33,452 nt of DNA from Prolixibacteraceae bacterium (GTDB taxonomy: Bacteria; Bacteroidota; Bacteroidia; Bacteroidales; Prolixibacteraceae): positions 1 through 33,452 of the forward strand of contig DMSQ01000095.1 of NCBI GenBank assembly GCA_003457135.1, given 5' to 3'. The notes below the pieces were generated by a model, which ran no database searches, was not told where the DNA came from, and saw only the letters and a list, made by a program, of their open reading frames with translations. The position numbers were made by a program, and so were the translations under genes. Positions 7,692 through 16,181 of the stretch are shown piece after piece (position 1 is the stretch's first letter; every line of letters begins with the position of its first letter).

Positions 7692-9476
7692 ATGAGATTT
7701 GTTGACTTAAAAATTCGGACTAAACTTTTTGGGGCATTCGGGATTTTGATTCTGATTGGTTTTGTTTTGGTTACTTATTATGTGGTAACCTTGTTCCTCA
7801 TCAAAAAGGATATCAATTCTTTTTCGAAAGAGTTTCTTCCCCAACTGGAGCTTTCAACCAGGTTAAGCAACGAAGCCCAGAAGGTGGCATTTAACATGGA
7901 AGGGTATTATTTAACCGGAATGCCCGAATATTTCAAATTAGCCCGGACCGAACTTGACTCGTTGAAAATTACTTTGGCAGAAGGAGAACTATTGCTTGAA
8001 AAGTCGAGGAATCTTTCAAAATTGGAACAGAACTTAAGCGAAGCCAAAATTCTGATGCCACAATATGAACAGGTTATGATGACAGCATTTAAAACTGTTC
8101 AGGAAATTAACAGCCTGAAGATCAAAATCAGCCGCAACCAGGCCAATTTCGTGAATAATGTGCCTCCGAAGAAAAAGGCCGGGAAAAATGTCCCCAATCT
8201 GAATGAAAAATCATTGCTCAATTCTAAATCGGCTAACGAAGAACTCACAAGAAAAACAGAAACCCTTCAGGAATTGAGGAAAACAAATACGGAAATATCC
8301 GAAAAACTTAAGGGAAATTCAGAAAATTTAAGAAATTCTTCAGTTGCATATACTACTGAAGTTGCCGAAGGCTTTGACAAATCAATCAGGTCGTCTGTTA
8401 TCAGTTTATTTATAATTGCCATTATTGCTTTTTCATTAGCTGTCTGGATTGCCATTTACATTTCGCGAAAAATAACTGAACCCTTGAAAATAGGGATCGA
8501 GTTTACCAAGATAATGGCCAAAGGAGATTTGACCGGCGAAATTAACATCAGCCAAAAGGATGAGATTGGTATTTTGGCATTAAACCTACAGACGATGAAT
8601 AACCGGATTCGGGAGATCATAACCTATGTGGCATCAACAGCAGAAAACCTGGGTACAGCCAGTCTCGAACTTAGTTCAACCTCGCAGTTGGTATCACAGG
8701 GAGCATCGGAGCAGGCTGCTTCAGCAGAGGAAGTATCGGCAGCAATCGAGGAGATGGCAGCTAACATTCAGCAAAACAAGGAGAATGCCAAACAAACTGA
8801 AATTATTGCAATTAAAGCCGAAGCAGATATCTTCCAGGGAAGTGGAAAAGTGATTAAAACAGTAGATGCGATGCGTGAAATTGCCAATAAGATTTCAATC
8901 ATCGGCGATATTGCATTTCAAACCAATATTCTGGCATTAAACGCGGCTGTCGAAGCTGCCAGGGCAGGCGAACACGGACGTGGTTTTGGTGTTGTGGCCA
9001 ACGAAGTTGGAAAACTTGCCGAACGAAGCAAACTTGCCGCAACCGAAATTGACCAACTAACCAAATCGAGTGTTGTTAATGCTGAAGATGCCGGAAAGAT
9101 CATGAAAGAAATTGTACCCGATATTCAGAAAACATCACAACTCATTCAGGAAATATCGGCAGCCAATTATGAGCAAAGCGCCGGTACTGATCAGATTAAT
9201 CAGGCTATTCAGCAACTAAACATGGTTACCCAGCAAAATGCGGCTTCTTCTGAAGAACTGGCAACCAATGCGGTAGAACTTTCGGCTCAGGCCGAACAAC
9301 TCCAGGATATCATTTCGTTTTTTAAAACAGGTACTGAAAGAAATGCTATAAGAACATCCAAAAAAATGAATAACCAGGATCAACCAGTTTCCGAAACAGA
9401 ACCAAAGGCTAAACGGAGAGTGGTAATCAACCTTGACCAACCTGACATTTCTGACGATGAGTTTGAACGGTTTTAA
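7692..9476 (+). CDS. Methyl-accepting chemotaxis protein
   Basis: 594 aa receptor. TM1 is at about 13-36 and TM2 at about 236-257; between them is a roughly 200 aa helical periplasmic sensor (four-helix-bundle type) with a Lys/Asn-rich insert near 158-185 (PPKKKAGKNVPN). A HAMP domain follows TM2 (SRKITEPLKIG). The cytoplasmic signalling hairpin tip is the conserved IAFQTNILALNAAVEAARAG...GFGVVANEVGKLAERS. Gln/Glu pairs in the flanking helices (ASEQAASAEEVSAAIEEM, ASSEELATNAVELS) are probable methylation/deamidation sites for the neighbouring CheR, CheB and CheD. The C-terminus adds a Lys/Asp-rich tail and lacks a CheR-tethering NWETF pentapeptide. The ligand cannot be told from sequence. Confidence 0.92.
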   Translation: MRFVDLKIRTKLFGAFGILILIGFVLVTYYVVTLFLIKKDINSFSKEFLPQLELSTRLSNEAQKVAFNMEGYYLTGMPEYFKLARTELDSLKITLAEGELLLEKSRNLSKLEQNLSEAKILMPQYEQVMMTAFKTVQEINSLKIKISRNQANFVNNVPPKKKAGKNVPNLNEKSLLNSKSANEELTRKTETLQELRKTNTEISEKLKGNSENLRNSSVAYTTEVAEGFDKSIRSSVISLFIIAIIAFSLAVWIAIYISRKITEPLKIGIEFTKIMAKGDLTGEINISQKDEIGILALNLQTMNNRIREIITYVASTAENLGTASLELSSTSQLVSQGASEQAASAEEVSAAIEEMAANIQQNKENAKQTEIIAIKAEADIFQGSGKVIKTVDAMREIANKISIIGDIAFQTNILALNAAVEAARAGEHGRGFGVVANEVGKLAERSKLAATEIDQLTKSSVVNAEDAGKIMKEIVPDIQKTSQLIQEISAANYEQSAGTDQINQAIQQLNMVTQQNAASSEELATNAVELSAQAEQLQDIISFFKTGTERNAIRTSKKMNNQDQPVSETEPKAKRRVVINLDQPDISDDEFERF

Positions 9477-9513
9477 CTGTATCAATGAAATAAACGCACG
9501 GATAATTTGACTT

Positions 9514-10368
9514 ATGAAGTTAGAATTTATTCAAATATCTGATGAACTTTTCCACAAACTAGGAAACCTGATCACAGCAAGGTATGGAATAAAAATGCCT
9601 CCGGATAAAAAAGTTATGTTTCAGGCCCGGATGCAACGACGTTTACGTGAGCTTGAGATAAATTCGTTTGACGAATATGCGAAAATGTTATTGACTACGA
9701 ATCTTGATTCACCGGAGCTTTCGGTCCTGGCCGATTATATTTCGACCAACAAGACTGAATTTTTCAGGGAAAAAGATCATTTTGATTTCATTAAAGATCA
9801 GATTCTTCCGGAATATTTGAATAATAAACACATTCACCAGGTATCCAAATTGAAATTTTGGAGCGCCGGATGTTCCAACGGACAGGAAGCTTATTCGATT
9901 GCCATTGCTGTTGAAGAATTTATGCGTTTAAAGCAGGTGCTGATAGACTATTCAATACTTGCAACCGACATTTCAGGCAGGATGTTAAAAGCAGCCAAAG
10001 CAGCCATTTATCCGATTTCGAACATTGATGTATTTCCACTTGAATATAAACAACGGTATTTGCTGAAAAGTAAAAATCAGAAAGATCCCAAGGTTAGGAT
10101 TATTAAAAGTTTAAGGGAAAAAGTTACACCGTCTTATCAAAACCTGATGGATGACGCCTATCAGATGACCGATGTTTTTGATGTCATTTTATTACGGAAT
10201 ACACTTATTTATTTTAATTCAGAGGTTCAGCAAAAAGTTTTAATGAGGGTTCTGAACAGCTTAAGAACAGGAGGTTATCTGATTATCGGGCATTCAGAAT
10301 CGCTTATAAATATGAACCTTCCAATTCGATCAATTGCACCAAGTATTTATGTCAAAATTAATATATAA
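9514..10368 (+). CDS. cheR: CheR receptor methyltransferase
   Basis: 284 aa, the usual CheR length. The N-terminal helical domain includes the basic receptor-binding stretch FQARMQRRLRELEI (about 37-50). The catalytic Rossmann domain has the conserved NKTEFFRE (79-86) and the SAM-binding motif FWSAGCSNGQEAYS (115-128), followed by DISGRMLKAAKAAIYP and VFDVILLRNTLIYFN. It methylates receptor glutamates with S-adenosylmethionine, opposing CheB. The 37 nt gap to the receptor gene shows no terminator. Confidence 0.92.
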   Translation: MKLEFIQISDELFHKLGNLITARYGIKMPPDKKVMFQARMQRRLRELEINSFDEYAKMLLTTNLDSPELSVLADYISTNKTEFFREKDHFDFIKDQILPEYLNNKHIHQVSKLKFWSAGCSNGQEAYSIAIAVEEFMRLKQVLIDYSILATDISGRMLKAAKAAIYPISNIDVFPLEYKQRYLLKSKNQKDPKVRIIKSLREKVTPSYQNLMDDAYQMTDVFDVILLRNTLIYFNSEVQQKVLMRVLNSLRTGGYLIIGHSESLINMNLPIRSIAPSIYVKINI

Positions 10369-10373
10369 AGGTT

Positions 10374-11267
10374 ATGGATTATTCAAAAAATCAACCTGAT
10401 ACTGAACTTGAAGTATGCAGGAAACAAATTTCTGATCTTAAAAAAGAAAATGAAGAATTGGTCAGGAGCCTTTATAAGGTCAACGAGAAGTTACGCGATT
10501 CGGAAAAACTTAAAGGTCATTTCATCAGCAACATTACCAACGAGATTGTAAATCCATTCGCATGTGTGCTTGCACTGGCCGAAAATATCAGGGAGTTGAA
10601 AGAAGGCGATATCAGTTTTGCACACCGGTTGGCCGAGCTCATTTACGAGGAGGCGTTTCATCTCGATTTTCAGCTCAAAAATATATTTGCCGCAGCCCTG
10701 ATCGAAGCAGGGAAAGAAGAACCTAAGCTCTCACAAATACCACTCAATGAACTTTGCGACAGTGTTTGCCAGTATTTCAAAACCCAGTTGAAAAAGAAGG
10801 ACATTACACTGTCAGTAAAAATGGATCATGCCAACAAATTAATATCTGATGCTCCGGCATTATTCATTTCTGATAAAGATAAACTTGAAATGATTATTAA
10901 AAATTTGATTAGCAATGCAATCAAATATAGTCCCGATCAATCAGTAATTAATTTGGATTTTATAATAGGAAACGGATCACTTTCCATTGAGGTGTCTGAT
11001 CACGGAAAGGGGATCAATAATGATGACCGGAAAGTGGTTTTCGACCGGTTCAAACAACTCGACGAAAAAATTAATTCTATTAACACAGGCCATGGACTTG
11101 GCCTCTCTATTGTTCAGGCCTATGCCGAATTATTGGGAGGAAAAGTTAGCCTGAACGATAATTACAAAGGAGGTATTCGCATATTGGTTACCATTCCTGA
11201 GAGTTCCGGAACTGAAGACTGGGATGATCTGGAAGATTTTTTACTTGATACTGAAGTTCGTTACTAA
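10374..11267 (+). CDS. Histidine-kinase-like HATPase protein lacking the phospho-His
   Basis: 297 aa cytosolic protein: an N-terminal coiled coil (about 8-48), a HisKA-like helical pair, then an intact HATPase domain with N-box (IKNLISNAIKYS), G1 box (VSDHGKGI), F-box (FDRFKQL) and G2 box (GHGLGLSIVQAY). The H-box normally reads SHELRTP; here it is TNEIVNP, with Asn56 (codon AAC at 10539-10541) where the phospho-accepting His should be. The Arg-Thr is also replaced by Val-Asn. It should bind ATP yet cannot autophosphorylate in the usual way. It may phosphorylate a partner, act as a phosphatase, or work as an RsbW-like serine kinase on the operon's STAS protein; all three are inference. The acidic tail (DWDDLEDFLLD) ends one base into cheD. 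Confidence 0.85.
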   Translation: MDYSKNQPDTELEVCRKQISDLKKENEELVRSLYKVNEKLRDSEKLKGHFISNITNEIVNPFACVLALAENIRELKEGDISFAHRLAELIYEEAFHLDFQLKNIFAAALIEAGKEEPKLSQIPLNELCDSVCQYFKTQLKKKDITLSVKMDHANKLISDAPALFISDKDKLEMIIKNLISNAIKYSPDQSVINLDFIIGNGSLSIEVSDHGKGINNDDRKVVFDRFKQLDEKINSINTGHGLGLSIVQAYAELLGGKVSLNDNYKGGIRILVTIPESSGTEDWDDLEDFLLDTEVRY

Positions 11268-11755
11268 TGAATGAATATCGCCAGTCAGACAACTTTTTGC
11301 ATCCATCGTCCATGCGCGTAAGTAAAGATCCGCAATGGGTTACTACCGTGCTGGGTTCGTGCGTGGCTGTTTGTTTTATTGACCGGAAAAGAAAGATAGG
11401 TGGTATTAATCATTACATGTTACCTTATTGGAATGGCGATGGATTGGAATCGCCAAAATTTGGTAATGTGGCCATCTTACAATTATTAAAAAAAATGCTC
11501 GATTTTGGATCAAATAAGGAAGATATTGTATGTAAAATTTTTGGGGGCGGAGAGGTACTTGGTGAACAAAATTCAGTTTTTAATGTTGGAAAGCGGAATA
11601 TCGAATTAGCATTCAGGATGGTATCCGATTTGGGGATATCCATCACAGGTTCGAGTACCGGAGGGAAAATGGGCCGAAAGATTCATTTTAATACCGGAAC
11701 AGGCGAGGTACTGCAAAAGTATCTGGTCAAATCTACTAACAAGGATAAAAAATGA
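11267..11755 (+). CDS. cheD: CheD chemoreceptor glutamine deamidase
   Basis: 162 aa. The catalytic triad of the family is recognisable: Cys32 in TVLGSCVAVCF, His49 in GGINHYMLP (17 residues later, the family spacing) and Thr26 six residues before the Cys. A Gly-rich segment, FGGGEVLG, follows. It converts receptor glutamines to glutamates so that they can be methylated. No CheC partner is present in the window. ATG shares one base with the stop of the HATPase gene (TAATG), and the gene overlaps cheB by 4 nt (ATGA). Confidence 0.92.
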   Translation: MNEYRQSDNFLHPSSMRVSKDPQWVTTVLGSCVAVCFIDRKRKIGGINHYMLPYWNGDGLESPKFGNVAILQLLKKMLDFGSNKEDIVCKIFGGGEVLGEQNSVFNVGKRNIELAFRMVSDLGISITGSSTGGKMGRKIHFNTGTGEVLQKYLVKSTNKDKK

Positions 11756-12822
11756 ACCGGAAAATAAAAGTTTTAATTATTGATGATTCGGCTTCGGTAA
11801 GAAATACATTGATTCAAATCCTTAGTTTGGATCCGGAGATTGAGGTTGTTGGGGCAGCATCTGATCCGTATGAGGCAGTTTCCATGATTTCAGTAAATCT
11901 GCCTGATGTAATTACTTTGGATATTGAAATGCCACGGATGAATGGACTTACCTTTTTGGGGAAACTCATGAAACAACATCCGATCCCTGTTGTGGTCATC
12001 TCATCAGTGGTTGGCGAAGGTTCTGAAACAGGAATCCGGGCATTGAAGCTTGGCGCAAAAGAAATCATTTCAAAACCCAGGATAGCAAATCAGGACCAGT
12101 TGGATGAATACAGTATCCGGATTACTGATGCTATCAAAGCTTCTTCCATGACCCAGCGAATCAGGATTAAACCGATGAAAAAAGAACAAAAGGAAAATGT
12201 TCCCGTTAATCGGCCTGATCAGCCAATAACTGCTATTCAAAGCCCTAAGCTTCATTCCGAAAAAATAATTCTGCTTGGCGCTTCAACAGGAGGTACCGAA
12301 GTTATTTCCCGAATTCTGAAAAACCTGCGGACCGATCTGCCTGGCATCTTAATCGTGCAACACATGCCCGGTGAGTTTACCAAAGCATTTGCCAAAAGAC
12401 TAAATACTGAAAGTCAATTAAATGTAAAGGAAGCAGAACAAGGCGATGTTATTCAACGGGGTTATGTGTATATTGCCAACGGTTTTAATCACCTGCAACT
12501 GATGATGGAAAACGGAAAATACAAATGCAAGCTTGAAATGGGGCCGCTGGTCAACCGGCACCGTCCATCTGTTGATGTGTTGTTCAAATCGGCAGTTAAA
12601 TTCAAAGGAAAAAATATAACGGCCATTCTCATGACAGGGATGGGGGCTGATGGCGCCCGGGGAATGCTTGAATTATATCAGGCAGGAGCCATGACCTTTG
12701 CCCAGGATGAAAAATCATCGGTAATTTTTGGAATGCCCAGAGAAGCCATTAAGCTAAATGCCGCCAGAATGATTGGTAATCCCGAGGAATTAATTAAATG
12801 GTTAAACACTACATTTCAATAA
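11752..12822 (+). CDS. cheB: CheB receptor methylesterase/deamidase
   Basis: 356 aa. N-terminal receiver with Asp11-Asp12 (IIDDSAS) and phospho-acceptor Asp57 (ITLDIEMPRMNG), a Lys/Pro-rich linker at about 132-168, and the C-terminal methylesterase domain with the catalytic Ser178 (LGASTGGTE), His204 (VQHMPGEF) and Asp300 (MTGMGADGARG). Phosphorylation by CheA relieves inhibition by the receiver. It overlaps cheD by 4 nt (ATGA), typical of translational coupling. Confidence 0.93.
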   Translation: MNRKIKVLIIDDSASVRNTLIQILSLDPEIEVVGAASDPYEAVSMISVNLPDVITLDIEMPRMNGLTFLGKLMKQHPIPVVVISSVVGEGSETGIRALKLGAKEIISKPRIANQDQLDEYSIRITDAIKASSMTQRIRIKPMKKEQKENVPVNRPDQPITAIQSPKLHSEKIILLGASTGGTEVISRILKNLRTDLPGILIVQHMPGEFTKAFAKRLNTESQLNVKEAEQGDVIQRGYVYIANGFNHLQLMMENGKYKCKLEMGPLVNRHRPSVDVLFKSAVKFKGKNITAILMTGMGADGARGMLELYQAGAMTFAQDEKSSVIFGMPREAIKLNAARMIGNPEELIKWLNTTFQ

Positions 12823-12824
12823 AA

Positions 12825-14399
12825 ATGCAAAATATCGGCCATACTTCCAGAATTCTGATTGTTGACGATGTGCAACTCAACCTTGATCTGATGAAAGATA
12901 TTCTATCAGACCAGGAATACCAGATTGCTACAGCGATTAACGGTAAATCAGCTTTGGCGAAAGCAAGGGCCCATAAATTTGATTTGATTCTGCTTGATGT
13001 AGTTTTGCCTGATATTGATGGGTTTGAAGTCTGTTCAATACTGAAATCAAATCCACAAACGCAGGATATTCCGATCATTTTCCTGACTGCTAAAAAAGAA
13101 AAAGACAGTATCGTCAAAGGATTTCAACTTGGAGCGGTTGATTACATACCCAAACCATTCAGTAAAGAAGAACTTCTGGCCCGTGTCAATCTTCACCTGA
13201 CCCTTCGAAGGGCACAACATGAATTGATTCATTCAAAAGAAATCGCTGAGGCTTCAGCAAAAGCAAAAGCTATTTTTCTGGCCAATATTTCTCATGAAAT
13301 CAGAACCCCGATGAATGGTATTATTGGGATGATAGACATTATGAAACGCACCGAACTGACCGGTGAACAGCTCGAATATATTGATATAATCGGCATTTCA
13401 GGCGAAAACCTGTTGATGATTATTAATGATGTGCTTGATTTTTCGAAGATAGAAGCCGGCCAGGTTACCTTTGAACGGATCATCTTTAATTTGGCCGATG
13501 AAATTAATGAGGTAACAAAAATTCTCCGGTATAAAGCCTTGCAAAAGGGACTCAGTTTGTCGTTCCAAATAGCGCCTGAAGTGCCTGAATTATTGATTGG
13601 CGACCCGCTCCGGTTAAAACAGGTGTTAATCAACCTTTGCAATAATTCGATTAAGTTTACCTCCAAGGGTTTTGTCCGCATACAAGTGAGCCTTATTAAA
13701 TCTGATGAAGAACTTGTTCGCCTTTATTTTGAAGTCCGGGATTCAGGCATAGGTATTTCACCTGAAAACCAATCGAAATTATTTACATCATTTACCCAGG
13801 CTGAAACATCAACAACCCGAAAATTTGGGGGTACCGGGCTGGGATTGGCCATTTCAAAAAATCTGGTTCAATTAATGAATGGCAGTATTGGAATAATCAG
13901 CGAAGAAGGGAATGGAGCTATATTCCATTTTGAATGCGAATTTGGAACTGTTACACAAACCCCTGATATTGAAGATAACCAGGCATTGGAAGAAATTCTG
14001 AATTTCGATAAAAAATTTAAAATTTTAGTGGCCGAGGATAACGTTATTAACCAAAAAATTGCTATATTAAATCTCGAAAAATTAGGTCATCAGGTTCTGG
14101 TTGTATCGGATGGTATTCAGGCTGTTGAATCCTGTATCAGAGAGTCGCCCGATCTAATTCTTATGGACATTCAGATGCCTGAAATGGATGGAATTGAAGC
14201 AACTGCTAAAATCCGTGAATGGGAATATCTCAACAAGGTGAAAACCCGCGTCCCGATTGTTGCTATGACTGCCAATGCCATGAAAAGTGATAAAGAATTG
14301 TTTATTAATGCCGGAATGGATGATTTTTTGGGAAAACCTTTTAATGTAAGTGATTTAATCTGGTTGCTCAACAGAATATACAAACAACAGGAGGTATAA
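12825..14399 (+). CDS. Hybrid sensor kinase REC-HisKA-HATPase-REC
   Basis: 524 aa from ATG 12825 (MQNIG). Order: receiver 1 with Asp58 (LILLDVVLPDIDG) and Lys110 (YIPKPFS); HisKA with His157 in FLANISHEIRTPMNGI; HATPase with NLCNNSIKFTS, DSGIGIS and GTGLGLAISK; then receiver 2 with the VAEDN opening and Asp in LILMDIQMPEMDG. It has no membrane or PAS sensor domain, so its input is probably phosphorylation of receiver 1 by CheA or another kinase. I preferred ATG 12825, two bases after cheB, over an in-frame ATG at 12798 that would lie inside cheB. The intact SHE box contrasts with the degenerate kinase upstream. Confidence 0.88.
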   Translation: MQNIGHTSRILIVDDVQLNLDLMKDILSDQEYQIATAINGKSALAKARAHKFDLILLDVVLPDIDGFEVCSILKSNPQTQDIPIIFLTAKKEKDSIVKGFQLGAVDYIPKPFSKEELLARVNLHLTLRRAQHELIHSKEIAEASAKAKAIFLANISHEIRTPMNGIIGMIDIMKRTELTGEQLEYIDIIGISGENLLMIINDVLDFSKIEAGQVTFERIIFNLADEINEVTKILRYKALQKGLSLSFQIAPEVPELLIGDPLRLKQVLINLCNNSIKFTSKGFVRIQVSLIKSDEELVRLYFEVRDSGIGISPENQSKLFTSFTQAETSTTRKFGGTGLGLAISKNLVQLMNGSIGIISEEGNGAIFHFECEFGTVTQTPDIEDNQALEEILNFDKKFKILVAEDNVINQKIAILNLEKLGHQVLVVSDGIQAVESCIRESPDLILMDIQMPEMDGIEATAKIREWEYLNKVKTRVPIVAMTANAMKSDKELFINAGMDDFLGKPFNVSDLIWLLNRIYKQQEV

Positions 14400-14421
14400 A
14401 TATTTAACTAATAATTACAAA

Positions 14422-14829
14422 ATGGAACTGAAAGATACAGTTTATGCCTGGGAAGGAAAATCGGTACTGGTCGTTGAAGACAACGAAACCAGTAATATTT
14501 ATTTCGAGGCTGCATTAAGAAAGACCAAAGCCAGGCTGATGTGGGCGAAGAATGGCATGGATGCCGTTGAAATAGTAAAGAAAACCGAACACCTTGATTT
14601 GATCTTAATGGACATCAATATGCCTAAAATGGATGGTATGGAAGCCACGAAAATCATCAAGGACATGCGTCCTGAAATCATCATTGTAGTGCAAACGGCC
14701 TTTATTTTATCGGGTGAAGAAAGATTGTGCCATGAAGCAGGTTGTGATGAATTTATCACTAAACCAATCCGCTTAAAATATTTGCTCGATACCATTAACC
14801 ACTACCTGGTGCCACCTACCAAAAAATAA
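14422..14829 (+). CDS. Single-domain response regulator (CheY-like)
   Basis: 135 aa receiver with an acidic Glu-Asp pair (VLVVEDNETS), phospho-acceptor Asp64 (LILMDINMPKMDG), Thr in VVQTAF and Lys in FITKPI. No output domain. It follows the hybrid kinase by 22 nt and is its probable partner, acting as a terminal phospho-acceptor or relay. The last 28 nt overlap the 3' end of the convergent ATP-grasp-like gene. Confidence 0.87.
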   Translation: MELKDTVYAWEGKSVLVVEDNETSNIYFEAALRKTKARLMWAKNGMDAVEIVKKTEHLDLILMDINMPKMDGMEATKIIKDMRPEIIIVVQTAFILSGEERLCHEAGCDEFITKPIRLKYLLDTINHYLVPPTKK

Positions 14830-16031
14830 GCGCCAAATTTTTGCTGGCATACCGGTTCAACCAGCGGAAAAAAACCTGAACTGATTTTCCCGTCCTGATA
14901 TACAGGCGGATTTAAAAGAATATTCTTTTTTGCATAAACTTCAAATTCACCCGGTACTCCGTAAAAAAGTTCAAATTTGCCTTTTGCTTCCTTCCGAATT
15001 TTTCTTTCCAAAAAAAGAGTTAGAATTCCCATATTCATTCTGCAATTGATCTCAATACAGGGTTGCATCATCAACCGTTTTTCATTCCTGAAAATCATGG
15101 CATCAACGCCTAAAAATCCACGATGCCATCGTACATATACTGATGACATTAATTCCTTTCCGATCACTAAAGCTGTTGTCCCGATCATTTCTTCCAATTC
15201 ATCACTGTTTTCATCAGGAAAAATATCTTTCAATCCGGTGTGGATAAACGACCCTTTATACTGGCCATTCGAATTGGTTTCGAAGAAAGAGTGACCCAAA
15301 TATTCAATATCTGAATCCTCATTTATTCGAAACTGAAAAGACAGATCGGCCAGTTTTTCAAGAAATGGTTCGGCTATCAGGTAGTTTTGCTGTTTCAATA
15401 CTCCTGAAATCCATTCTTTGTTTGAATTATTTAGAATTTTTCTCCGGATGATCTGAACTCCCCGCCCGGAAGAACTCATTGGCGCTTTTAAAACCAATGC
15501 CGGATTTTTATTGAGCATTGATTCAATTTCTGTCAGGTTAGTCACCTTTACGCCGGTCATTGATTTGCTGATAAGCCATGATTGCGGATTATTATTCAGG
15601 ATGCCGGTCAGGAAATTTTGAGAAGTTGATCGTTCGAAAAGTGATTGATGCCCTTCATGCCAATTGTAAACAGGGTTTGTCTTAAATTCTCCGGAACACT
15701 TTTCTTTGAGGTTCTTCAGTTTAAAATGTGCCGCCGGGCTCCAGCCCCAGGGGCAGATAACATCATACGAACCGGTTGGCATTTCTTCAAGTTCGGATAA
15801 ACTGCAAAACCGGGGAACTTCAAATCCACAATCTTTAAGCAGTTGAATATATTCAGCCGAAGGAGGACTTGCCGAAATGACAAAATCGTTTTCTGAGGCA
15901 AAGACCAATGGAAGTACGGCTAAATCGCATTCCATTTCCTGAAGCAGAAGTGGCGGTATGTAGCTGAACGACCCGTTGGCAACAGCCAGTTCGCAGGTAG
16001 GATTGAAATAGAAAACATTCGCTTTTGACAT
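14802..16031 (-). CDS. ATP-grasp-like protein of unknown substrate
   Basis: 409 aa soluble protein. Residues about 178-192 (ALVLKAPMSSSGRGVQI) resemble the Lys-plus-Gly-rich nucleotide loop of ATP-grasp ligases; a Glu (Glu221, IAEPFLEKLADLSFQF) and a late CIEINCRMNMG correspond to the ATP and metal-binding acidic/Asn residues of the fold. The first 130 residues (NPTCELAVANGSFSYIPP...ICPWGWSPAAHF) look like a family-specific substrate domain. I recall similar conserved hypothetical proteins in Bacteroidota but know no function. ATG 16031 (MSKANVF) is preferred; an upstream in-frame start 24 nt earlier is possible. It is transcribed away from the sulfite reductase leader. Confidence 0.65.
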   Translation of the reverse strand: MSKANVFYFNPTCELAVANGSFSYIPPLLLQEMECDLAVLPLVFASENDFVISASPPSAEYIQLLKDCGFEVPRFCSLSELEEMPTGSYDVICPWGWSPAAHFKLKNLKEKCSGEFKTNPVYNWHEGHQSLFERSTSQNFLTGILNNNPQSWLISKSMTGVKVTNLTEIESMLNKNPALVLKAPMSSSGRGVQIIRRKILNNSNKEWISGVLKQQNYLIAEPFLEKLADLSFQFRINEDSDIEYLGHSFFETNSNGQYKGSFIHTGLKDIFPDENSDELEEMIGTTALVIGKELMSSVYVRWHRGFLGVDAMIFRNEKRLMMQPCIEINCRMNMGILTLFLERKIRKEAKGKFELFYGVPGEFEVYAKKNILLNPPVYQDGKISSGFFPLVEPVCQQKFGAYFLVGGTR

Positions 16032-16135
16032 AAAATGGTTAAAATCAAAAGGCAAATATAGAATCCAATTTTGTGCGTTTCGATGATTTAACGAAAAATA
16101 AACATGAAATTTCTATGAAGTGTCAAATTTGACTC

Positions 16136-16143
16136 TATATTTG
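16136..16143 (+). promoter_or_regulatory. -7 box of the sulfite-reductase operon promoter (TATATTTG)
   Basis: TATATTTG is an exact TAnnTTTG match, placed about 40 nt before the leader peptide start. A weak -33 candidate is TTTC at 16110-16113. Transcription would start near 16150 and run through the leader peptide and attenuator. Confidence 0.6.
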
Positions 16144-16181
16144 CAGCATTGAATAATTGCAGATCATTAAGTCTTTTACCG

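Noticed and set aside
12798..12824. In-frame ATG for the hybrid kinase inside the end of cheB
   Set aside because: It adds nine unlikely residues and would overlap cheB by 25 nt; ATG 12825 lies two bases after cheB and directly before the receiver domain.
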